Shown in pieces: positions 29,175 to 39,008 of a DNA stretch of 48,157 nt. The stretch is from Tieghemiomyces parasiticus (Eukaryota; Kickxellomycota; Dimargaritomycetes; Dimargaritales; Dimargaritaceae), in assembly GCA_027575765.1 (NCBI GenBank), contig JANBPT010000281.1, positions 1 to 48,157 on the forward strand, in the 5' to 3' direction. Position numbers and translations under genes: made by a program. Below the pieces are notes generated by a model. That model was not told the origin of the DNA. It searched no databases and worked only from the letters and a program-made list of their open reading frames with translations. Within the stretch, counting starts at the first letter, position 1, and every line of letters starts with the position of its first letter.

Positions 29175-30159
29175 GATGCTTGCAGGAATATGGGAAGGGG
29201 TAGGAAAATGAGTTGTGGGACGAAGGAGGCACTGGTAGCGCGGAGCATCCAAGGATGGTGGAGGAGAGCGAGAGAAGAATGTCAGTGCGTTGGGAGGGTG
29301 GGGTTAGTGAGTAATGCGAAGCAACGAGAAAGGTAGTAAGGGAAAGGGGGGGATGGGTGGGGAATCCTCAACCAAGATATTTTTTCATACACTGGAAGGA
29401 GAGAGAGAGGGAAGTTGACTCGGCTCAAGCCAGAATGGGTGGGTATTGTGTGAATTAGGAAGTAGGTGCGCAAATATTGTGGCTACCAGTAGGCTCCACT
29501 CGCCCGCTTTAATCGCCATGGCGGGTCAATTTACGCCAAGAGTCCTCCCTCAGTCCGAGTGCAGACGTTACGTAGCTCTGGGGCGATGTCAGTGGGCCGA
29601 CTATGTCCAGTCAGTTCGGAGTATCGAGCTGCCAGAGGGGGGAGGCGCGGTGGCGGACAGTACCTTGCCCCACCCGCCCACTGAGGAACGTACAAGAGCT
29701 ACGCCACAAGTCCGTGGGGGAGTGGATAGGCAGCCTGGGTTGAACAATGACGAAAGCGGTAGGGGGGGGAGGGGGAGAGAGCCAGGCGTCCAAACTACTG
29801 AACCTCCAAGACCGGGGGGATATTGGCAGGCTGACATTGGCCTCGGCGTCTCCACACCCACCCCCCTCCTTTTCCCACCCATCCAGGAACGTGATTTCAC
29901 CTGTCGTAGGTAAGGGTGGGCTTTGCAGCCACCCCTTCTTTGCCAGGCCGCGGCGGTTCAGGACTTTACCTATTGATTGAAATTTGTGACAACTATACAA
30001 GAGATTAACAGCAAACGAGATTCATTACATAGGATATGGAGCTGTTACAGATGCGATACATACAGGAGCCATGACAGACGGGGCAGTAGCGTTGCTGGCA
30101 AGTTTAATAGAGAGGCAAGGTGGCAAGGAGGCCTCCGCAAAGGATATCCGGCCCAAAGT
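29175..30159. other. Spacer between the BAR gene and the 7TM gene
   Basis: No gene seen. The first 150 bases are CT-rich on the - strand and are probably the BAR gene leader. The remainder holds the 3' UTR of the 7TM gene. Open frames at 29446-30000 run on both strands together, which is what chance low-complexity sequence gives. Confidence 0.45.
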
Positions 30160-32610
30160 CTAAGTTGGGCTGTGCGCCTGACCGTAAGAGTGCGGGTGGG
30201 TGATTTCTGCTACTGGATGGCCTTGGACCTTCGCCAGCTTGGCCTTGGGACTTGCGACCAACCGGAAACAGTTCCCCTCGGAGCCATAGTCGCTCACCGT
30301 GCGAATCTGGACATGGTCGCTACCCAAATTACTGCTATCGACCACCGATGTCCGTCTCTGCTCGCGGAGCCGCAGAAAGTAGAACACCACGCCAAACCCG
30401 AAGAACACAAAGAAGCTAAACATCATGTTCCGTACGGCGATAAGGACGGGGTTGCTCCGCGGGGTCAGAGTGATGTACCAGTTACCGAGGTTCAGGACCG
30501 ACCCAAACCCCACGCAGAATACGAGAACCGTCAGGCGGATCAGCGTGCGGCGGGACAGGTCCGACATAGGCATACGTTGGATACGTTGCAGGAAAACTAC
30601 GCCGTAAGCAAACAGCAGGATGGCTTGGATAATGATGATATTGGCCACCCCGTACTGCGCGATCTGACTGACGGCGACGGCGAACCCGAAATGGCGGATG
30701 CCCATGTAGACGAGGGCGCAGAGACACAGGGCGAGGATCGCCAGGCTGTGGAGGATACCGACAATGTGGACCACGCGGATATACCGTAGGCGGCAGATTT
30801 TCGATACGATACGAGCCCACGAGAAGGTGATCAGGTTGGAGCCGACAAACCCGAAGGCCCACGAGCTGTACCGGAGTCCACTTTCGAGATAGGTTACTGG
30901 CCGGCCCTGAGGGATGGCTACAGCGACCACCATGAAATAAATAGCCGTGACGAAGATAAAGAGGCGGAGGCGGCATTGGAAGCCCCGCTTGTATACCAGG
31001 TAGCCAACTTGGTATATGGCGTAGAACAGGGCCGGGAGGATCTATGATAACGTGGTCATTATAAGAGAAGGGAAAAGTGGATTAGTACACAATGTGGCAC
31101 GGAGAACGCTGTCGAGGTAGCGTAGGTTACCGGTCGACTAGAATCCTCCCCCCTCCAGGCTAGGCTGGTCCCGTGCTAGTGGTGTCTCATAGGCCTTCCG
31201 ATTGAATACTTACCAAAACGAAATCTGTGATGCGACAGGCCATCCACAGCCACGATTTGTTAAAGGCGTTCCATACACCGGGATCTGGTAAGGCCGGGAA
31301 GAATGAAAGATATGATTATTAGTATTAGCCATAAATGGGTGTGCGTTCATAACATTAACAGACTGGACCCCAGCCCGATACGTAATATATACATATATAT
31401 ATATATATATTGTATCTTGAAACTTACCTTGAATAACCGTTGCGATCATGGCCCGAGCGGCCTTCAACCGTTCGCCGGTGGTCATACTCACCACCCCCAA
31501 ACTTACGCCCTTCGGCGCATCGTTCCAAACCTGGTCATAGTTGGCAAACAAGTCCGTATCGACCAGCCCAAAGTTTTTAGAGTCCAGCTGTAGCGTCGAG
31601 AACAGCACGGTATGGGGACTAGGATACCCGGCGTCCTCCACGAACTTGATGATGCCAGGGAAGGCCGCTACGATATCAAGGTAGCGACGACACCCTACTG
31701 CGATAAGATCGGGTTGATGGAAGAATAAGGTGGTGGAGTTAAAGGGGGTTGCTGCATCGGTAGCGTGAAAGTTGGTGGCGGCGAAGGGGGCGAGGGTGCG
31801 GAAGCCCTCGTCGCTCACGGTGCTGGACGGAAGGTTGGTGTCGGACGACGGGGGAGTCGAAGGGATACCGCTAGTTTGGCGCCGATGGAGTTGGACGGTG
31901 GAAGCTGCGGCTGATACCGATGAAGGTTGGGGTACGGGGGCGGGCGGTTCTAGTGCGGCCGTGTCCGGCTGCACTGCCGTCGAAGGAACCAATTGGACCG
32001 GAGCAGCTGCCACTGGTGATGGTTTGGTGCCGGTGATCGCACTCGCCTTGGATGTTGTCTGTGGTGTGACTGCCCCATTTCGGTTCGCAGCAGGCGGCTT
32101 CGCCGTAGTGGTTTCGGCTGGAAGTGCTCTTGGCGCTACAGCCGGTACGTCGTGGCTATTCACCGCTGGGTTGCCCTGGGAGCTACTATTTGAGGTAACC
32201 GCCCCGTCACTCTGCCTATTTTCGCCAGTGGTGCCATCAGTTTGCCCGGATTGTAACGTAGGGGCTATCCACTTGCACCCCTGACCCATCTTCAAAACGA
32301 GTAAGGGTCCATACCATTGGTAAGGTAAGGATGGGGCACCCTGTAAGTCATAGGACCGGAAGGAGATGACCGAGGCCGGGGTATCGATAAGGATGGCGGC
32401 TCGGCAGCCGCTCATAAGTGCGAGCAGCATAAACAGGACGAGGAGATGGTATGACGGTAAAGGTGGGTAAGATGTTGACCGGCAGCGGTAAAATTGGCTG
32501 TGATGATAAAAGCTAGGGTCGGTAGAATGAGGAGGTGGGCTAATAATGCGAGGTTCTATTAAGGCCCGAGGTGGACGCAGGGGCCAGGCTTTGGCACTGG
32601 GGTGAGGCAT
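30160..32610 (-). CDS. Seven-helix membrane protein with secreted ectodomain (receptor-like)
   Basis: Three exons, 32610-31428, 31284-31214 and 31041-30160, encode up to 711 residues. The first intron starts GTAAGT, phase 1, and holds an AT microsatellite; the second also starts GTAAGT, phase 0. The N-terminus has a signal-peptide-like run (LLVLFMLLALMSGCRA, about 56-71) after 55 polar residues, so the true start may be later or in an unseen exon. An ectodomain with ISFRSYDLQGAP and PLLVLKMGQGCKWIAP follows. It is broken by about 190 Ser/Thr/Pro/Ala-rich residues and resumes at DLIAVGCRRYLDIV. Seven hydrophobic helices come after the splice: SWLWMACRITDFVLVILPAL, RLFIFVTAIYFMVVAVAI, SWAFGFVGSNLITFSW, IVGILHSLAILALCLCALVY, ANIIIIQAILLFAYGVVFL, LTVLVFCVGFGSVLNL and MMFSFFVFFGFGVVFYFL. 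A polar tail ends the protein. This is a receptor-like layout. I know no named family with certainty; THH1/TOM1-like or an orphan GPCR are options. Confidence 0.7.
31385..31410. repeat. AT microsatellite in intron 1 of the 7TM gene
   Basis: (AT)9 at 31393-31410, with an interrupted extension to 31385. It lies 17 bases inside the splice donor of the intron at 31285-31427. Reading through it gives an artefact IYIYIY tail to exon 1. Confidence 0.85.
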
Positions 32611-35015
32611 GGTAGCTGGCGAGGACCTAGCGGGAACATGAAACTGGTCGCAACCGCCTGGGCGAATAAGGCCGCTGTAGCCGTCAGCACTGGTTAGTTG
32701 GATAGTACGGGCAAGATGAGACGTAGCAAAGGAAGAAGACCGGTCTTCTGTTTAGGTGAACCCGTGGGGAATACCAGGGAGATACCACAGAGCACGGGTG
32801 AGCCTTTACACGCGTTGGTTAAGAGAAAACGGCGGAGTACCGGAAAAGTATAAATGAAGAAGAGTGAGGAGGTCGCAATACGGTATAGGATAAAGTAATC
32901 AGGGCAGTAGCGATAACATATGAAAGGGGTTGGAAATGTGCAAAAATCGATATTGCGGAGAGAACGAGAGTTGCACCGAAAGTCGGCTGCAATATTCAAT
33001 GGTAAAAATAAGAGTAAACGCAAGTGGCATAGCTCGCAACTAGCCGTTACTGTCAAGAGAAACGAATCTTAAAATGTACAAAACCAGAGAGGCGCGAGAA
33101 GTATTCGCAAACACGCGCAATGCGGGCAAGGAGTCCTATATAAACCACCATTCCCAAGAACGGCACACGGTATCCTGCCTGAAAGCCACTCTCAAGCCGG
33201 TGGAGTGAAATGGGAGAAGAGTGAAGGCAGTAGCGCACGGCCCGAAAACAATAAAGACAAACCACGAATAGGGGACAGGGCCAATACCCGACTGCTTGAA
33301 ACGCTGGCTTGTACTGTGGCGTTCAAGAGTGGGCGGAAGATTTATGGGGAGGGAGGAGGGCAGATATCTGTGCAATCAGGTACATCATAAGGCAGTGAAG
33401 GAGAGAAAGAGCGCCATAGGGCGAGGGCTAAACGATCGGCCGGCCCAAAATTCCGAGTTGCCATTTAAAGATCCCATGCGTCCGGGACCTTCCCTTCCAT
33501 ATCGCAAAAAAAGAAGGGAGGACGACCGGCCTCTGCGAGTGCCCGCTTGCAGTATGGAGGCGAGTGCCCCGGGGGGGCGAGCGGCGCAATTTTGGCCACC
33601 GGCGCGGGATCTCTCGACGAGACAGCCTAGGTTGTTGACGTTAAAATCGTGTCATTGGTCAAAAGCTCCGTCTCGGGCCGTGCGCGGAGTTCTAATGTTG
33701 GGCGTGGCGGTCACTATTAAAATCCCGGGGGGCTGCGCAGATGTTTACCATATATGTGCGTCCGTTGCTCACCAGAAACTTGGGGAGGAGGACGTAGAAA
33801 TAACTAGCAGCTTATGAGTCGTCCGGTATGTATAGGGCTGAGGGGGGGGGCGGATCGAAGACAAGAATATAGGAACATGTGCCATCCAGAGCAACCTCTT
33901 AGCTGTCCTCGAGTATTGATACCATAGTAAAGCGGAGCCTACGTGCGCATGGATATTGGCTAAAAATATATTAGGACGAACGGTTTAAAACCGTGACCAC
34001 CGAAGGAGATTGGTCCGAAACCGTCCCACCCTCCAACTCGAACAACGAACAGCACTCTCCTGTCACCGGGCGTCCGTCCTCAATGCAGTGGGGGGGGGTA
34101 AAAAACAAGGCGACCATGCTGACTGGCACGCGAAGTGGGGGGAGGGTGAAGGCGGCATCGCTACGATGACCGGCATGGACACCCTCTACTGGTGGTGCAA
34201 TATAAAGGGCCGGGGGGGGTGTCGGTCGGTCGTTATAATAGGAATTCCCGAACCACCCAATGATGACCGTCGGGACGAGTGAAGACAACCGGCCAGTCAG
34301 CTACCAAGCCAGGACGACGACCTAGGATGGACGGCCATGTGGCAGTGGAGCGGTGGTACGGTTGGGCTTGCTTTCCCGTTACGACAAGATATTTCGGAAG
34401 GAGGGCGTGAAGGCGTAATCGAACAGGATAGGTGGTAGTGCAGGGGATCCGTACGGCAGATACGTATCCGTCAGGAGATTGGAGACCTGTGGCGTTCCGA
34501 TGACAACTCAGAGGCAGTACTACCACAGCGCCATTTCAGCCACCCAGCGAGTATTAGCAGCCCAGTAGTAGCCACATCGACAGTGTAGTCAAAGCAAGAA
34601 CATCCTCCCCGCCCCGAAACGCATTACTACGCCTGTCAGTCACTGGCAGCAGTATATCCTGGTGGGAGGAGAAAAGACCTGGTGGATAGCACACGCTCTT
34701 TCTCTGCCTATTTACTACCCGCAACCTGTTGTGATAATTGCCCAACTTCACCTACCTCTTCCTTTCTGCGGGTCAACATATCTTCTGAAGCACATAATTT
34801 CGTTGTGAAACTTGACGAGATGATGTCCCCACGACCACCGAGTACGTCGTAAACAAGCTGTTTTTTATCTCAAGACTAGTACGGCCCCCATGCTACAGTT
34901 TACGACGGCATCCTTCTCCCCCCCCTTCCCTCTTTTCTTTGCTTACAACGCTACGAAAAAGGAATGCACGAGATCTAGACGGCAGCACTTGTAATGTATT
35001 GTAACGTGGTTCCGT
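32611..35015. other. Spacer and long leader of the 7TM gene
   Basis: No gene supported. The - strand from about 33,150 down to 32,611 is pyrimidine-rich and follows a TATA-like element at 33136-33144, so it is probably the 5' UTR of the 7TM gene, which would be about 500 bases long, with or without an intron. The remaining sequence up to uL10m holds several runs of 8-9 G (33842, 34088, 34211). A frame of 173 codons at 33296-33817 has no family match or codon bias. Confidence 0.4.
33136..33144 (-). promoter_or_regulatory. TATA-like element upstream of the 7TM gene
   Basis: TTTATATAG on the - strand, about 530 bases before the annotated start codon and directly before a pyrimidine-rich stretch. 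The position suits a core promoter with a long leader. Confidence 0.35.
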
Positions 35016-35021
35016 TTTATT
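35016..35021 (-). terminator. Polyadenylation signal of the uL10m gene
   Basis: AATAAA on the - strand, 85 bases beyond the uL10m stop codon at 35106. Confidence 0.45.
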
Positions 35022-35105
35022 CTGGTGGTCTATCTAGGCGACAAAAAAAAGGGATGTATTCCTAGAGCCACTCGTTAGTATTATCCACATACTAGCCCCA
35101 CCCCT

Positions 35106-36203
35106 CTACTCAGGCTTCGGTTCCTCCGTCTTCTCGGTCGCAGTCAGAACCTCAGCCTCCTTGCTAACCTCATTGAGGGTAAACACCAGCGACTGCGGGA
35201 TATGGTTAACAGTCTGGTGGAGGGACTGGATAGGTCCAAACACGCCGGCGGCCAACTGGGCATGCAGCTGGGCAAACGACGGCAACGTAGCTAGGTGCTT
35301 AACGAGCTGCGGGTTGAGCAGTTGGCGGTCGAACTTGCCGCCAATTAACAGCAACTTGGCCTGCTGGCCGGCCACTTCAATCATGGACCTGAGCACTGCA
35401 GTGGTGTCGATTTCGGCCGGATCCACACCCTCAGCGGGGAGGTCGGCGTGAGGGACCGCCAGACGAGCGTAATCCAGATACATGATGGCCACCGGACCGG
35501 TGAATAGGGGCCCCATGTTGGCAAACTCAGTATCGCGGATCACGGCCTTCAGGAGAGCCGTCCGCACAATCCCAATCTGGGCCAGCGGATGGCATTTCTC
35601 CTTGAGAGATTGGCGCACCTTTTTGACCTCGTTCACCGTCAAGTTGTGGTTCTGGAAGACCAGGTAAACTGGCGAGGCGAGCTGCTCCTCATACATGTTA
35701 AAGAGGAATTTCTTGCGGTCGTTGAAAGGTTTGTTGAGTGAGTTGAGTGCCTTGGGCGGGGCACTACGTGGCAGCCGTGTCAGCACAGGTGCCACTTCGA
35801 CCATTGAAATTCCATGACATCGAGGGGGAGGGTTTAGGAAAGGTGGTGTACAAGACGAATGAGGTTGCGCCAATGAGGAGCGTAAGGTTAGCTGAGGAGG
35901 CAGGGATTCCCCCCAAAAAAACACGCTGTCTACCTAGGGCGGTCTATACTAAGAGATCAACAGCTCCCCCCCCTTCCTCCCCAAGTGCCCATTCCCAAGC
36001 CAAGGGGAGTGACGCTAGGTCTTACGAGAGGAAACTGCAAAACGCTCGCTACAGCTACAAGTAGACCTACCATCCTGTTGGAAAATCGGCGTCGAGGAAA
36101 GATTCCGGATCGCAAGCTGGCTGGAGCCAATCGACGAGTGGCTCCCAATAGGTAGGGCCCCAGCTCGCCGAAGAACGAGCGACAATCTAAGGGAAGGGCT
36201 CAT
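35106..36203 (-). CDS. Mitochondrial large-subunit ribosomal protein uL10m
   Basis: Two exons, 36203-36071 and 35794-35106, encode 273 residues. The intron begins GTAGGT and the proposed acceptor is GAAG at 35795-35796, phase 1. Exon 1 is a typical mitochondrial presequence: Arg/Ser/Leu-rich with no acidic residue in the first 40 (MSPSLRLSLVLRRAGALPIG...), ending SSTPIFQQD. Exon 2 carries the L10 domain: NDRKKFLFNMYEEQLASPVY, LVFQNHNLTVNEVKKVRQSL, then IMYLDYA and LLLIGGKFDRQLLNPQLVKHLATLP. The pattern matches fungal mitochondrial L10/MRPL11-type proteins. uL10m anchors the bL12m stalk of the mitoribosome, which recruits translation GTPases. The acceptor is weak, without a clear pyrimidine tract, so the first residues of exon 2 are tentative. 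The 36-codon frame upstream of it (to 35924) is intron. Confidence 0.82.
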
Positions 36204-39008
36204 GGTACCGGAAAATATGAAAGAGTGAGTAGAAATGGGAGTGTCAAGGTCAAACAGCTAATGTTACTCGCTGTGCAATGGGAGGTTAGATCAGCCCGGA
36301 CCCTATCGGTTGAATTTAGCTGGCGGAACTTTGACGGGCCTTGAGAGATCGGAACGCGACGCTCCACTCAATAAAGTCGGATTCTCTGCTCACCACCCGC
36401 AGGTACCCAGAGGCTTTGCCCAATGCGTCAGCTACTACAAAGCTGGAAGATTAGAGTAAAATCCAGCGGCTCGCTCGCATCGTTTGACTGACATGTATTG
36501 ATTATTTAGCACCATTCTATCACCTAGCAATATAACCGTACGTAAGGACCATCGTAACGCCTTAGCGTGAGGAACAATGCCTGTCGATAGTTCGACTACC
36601 TGCCGAAGGCTTAATTAACCCTGCCAAACAGGTGGTGATGAGAGTGAAGAGGTGGGTTGACCACAATGCTTGGGCAATGAATATCCGAATGACCATGTCG
36701 ACTATTATCTGCAAAAGGCTCGCTTCGTCCACTGTGAGTCCACAAAAAAGCCAGGATCCGTTCAACTGGACCTGAGGAATATGGGCTCCAAGTTAAGCGG
36801 GCTATGTCTCATGACTCGGGGTAAATACTGGTGTATTGGACACAACTCCGTGTCCCATGGGCAATTCACAATATCCATATGGAAGTTGGCCCTGCCAGCA
36901 CGACCCGTAGTACTTAAGGGCGAAGGTATGCAGCGTCGCCGGCGTGACGCGGTCACTGCCCCCCCTGCCTCACTAGTCATTAGCGCTAATGCTTGCTGAA
37001 GATTTCCATGGACGCTTCTGCCATCCACTATGGGCGTCACAAATCAACCGGACGAATTTGGCTACGGTGGTGGTGAGAATCTACGGGCTGTCTATTGTCG
37101 AAAGTTCCATAAAGAACCCGTCGTCCGGCTCAGCGCTCCAACAAGGGTAGGTGGGAGAGGGAGCGAGCGAGAAGGATATAGAGACGGCCCATCTCGCTCG
37201 GCGCAGATACAGTGTGGTCCGGACATTATAGCACATCAAGTCTTGGCGGGGAGACTATCCTTGGGCTGGTAGGCCCGCGAGGCTTTGATCCTGGCTGCAT
37301 CAACATAACAGATATTCCTACAGCTCCCTCCCCCTCTTCAGCTCAGGACGAGTAGACTGAAGGAATACACACTTGACAATGCAAAACGCGCAGCGCGTGT
37401 CGAGATCGTGCACAAAATGTGGGATGAGAACGACAGCGAATAGGGGACCAAAGCCAGGGTGCCTTTGACCCTGCACGCCTACGGCTATGGGACCCCACCA
37501 TCTCTACTACTCCTGCTGCATCACTGGTGTAGGCTACGGCTATGCGGCCGTTATTGTAGGCGCCAGCCCCCTCTTGGTAAGCGTGGCGATGCTTCTATGC
37601 GCTTGCATCACGATGCCGAAAAGGGGGCCGGCAGTAGCCTCGGCCCCTTCCCTTATAATACCCACCATCCGCCGCGCCCTTCCTCGGCTCTCTCTTACGC
37701 ATACTCTTTGCTCTGCTCGTATTAAATCCTGAACACACTGCCCCACCTAACTATAGCCAGAGCCTTTCCTAGCAGCCCCCCCGGACCCACTGCTCCCTCT
37801 TACTGGCAGACGCTATTCGCCGCCGAGTTCCCCCATTCGCTTCGTTTCGGGCTCCTGCACATCCACTACGCCATCCCCACTCGGGTGAAACTGGACGCCT
37901 CCGCCACCTTCTCTATCTCTAGCCAGATAGGCCCGCTCCCCACCCTATCGCCTCGTCTGACTCTCCCCTGTATTTTATTCTGACGGCTAGCCAGGTATAC
38001 CTCTCTATCGACGCTTCGTACAACCGTCACCATTTTGGTACTCCCCGCATTGCTTCCACTCTTCTAGACCTGGGTCAGACGGAGCACCCCTGTTCTGTAA
38101 TATCTCGTCACCACGCTTGACCGAGCCCATCCACCTGCCTTACCCAAACCGACCTCCTCATTGGGTTGCCTGTCGAGCCTACAACCTATTCGCTCGCGAT
38201 ACTCAGCCCCGAGTCTCCAACCCCTTACTCTCCACGGCGTACCCGTCACCCCCTGACCTCCGCACAAGTGCATTTATCGCAGTAGCCTCGCCCGCTGGAC
38301 ACGCACCCCCGCCAAGATCCACTCACCTTCGTTTGTCCTTTATTGTCTCCGTGTCGTGCCCGCGCTTCCTCTGATTTTATCTGTTTAACCCGCCCGTCTG
38401 ACCCAAGGAGGGCTAATTGATTCATCACCCTTTTTTTAGACTGCTACAACTACCCTCTTTACGCGACACCCCCCCTATCGCCCACAACGCCCACGACTAC
38501 CACCATCTCTCCCTCTCCTCCTCTTCCCACCAACCATACGCACTTTTTATTTTTTCCCCGCTTCGACGGCCACTCGACTCCGCGTCAGACCCGTCAACCT
38601 CCGGCCCTCTCCCTCTTCTTCGCCTTGGGCCGCGTCACGCCCCTCCTCCTCCCTTCTCCGCCAGTATCTGCCACCCGTTCTCTGGTGCCCTTTTATCGCT
38701 ACCGTCACTCCTCCCGTCGTCTCTTTCCTCACTAGGCACTACGCTATTCTCCTGTCTACGTCGTCGAATGCACCATAGCCTCTCGCCCCCTTCAGAGCCT
38801 GCTCATATATACTCTCCAGCCCGCCCCGTCGTTCGTCACATCCCGTTACCCCAGGTCTAGCCCGGATCCCTGGACGCTAGGCCCTCTACCACGTATTACC
38901 GTGTCCTCGACATCGCCCTCTTCCCCTCCTCCCGACCTAGAGTCTTACATCACCGCCGGGAGCCGACGCTACTCCGACCCTTTTCCTACCACCTTCCTCC
39001 CCTACCCC
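36204..39008. other. Divergent upstream region between uL10m and the PP2C gene
   Basis: No gene supported in 2.8 kb. From about 37,600 the + strand becomes extremely CT-rich, most of all at 38417-38860, and it stays so up to the phosphatase start. A TATATA motif at 38806-38811 lies about 200 bases before the first ATG of the phosphatase frame, so the transcript may start just after it. The phosphatase frame itself stays open upstream to 38736 without an ATG. Confidence 0.4.
38806..38811 (+). promoter_or_regulatory. TATA-like element upstream of the PP2C gene
   Basis: TATATA in a CT-rich region, about 200 bases before the chosen start codon at 39009. There is no ATG between about 38,775 and 39,009, so a transcript starting here would use 39009 as its first ATG. 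Confidence 0.3.

Noticed and set aside
33296..33817. 173-codon frame on the + strand upstream of the 7TM gene
   Set aside because: No family match, a mixed Arg/Pro composition, and it overlaps the probable promoter and leader of the - strand gene.
37341..37441. Exon-like stretch ending ...RVEIVHKMWDENDSE-stop on the + strand
   Set aside because: Protein-like for about 33 codons after a CAG acceptor, but no upstream exon or start could be joined to it.
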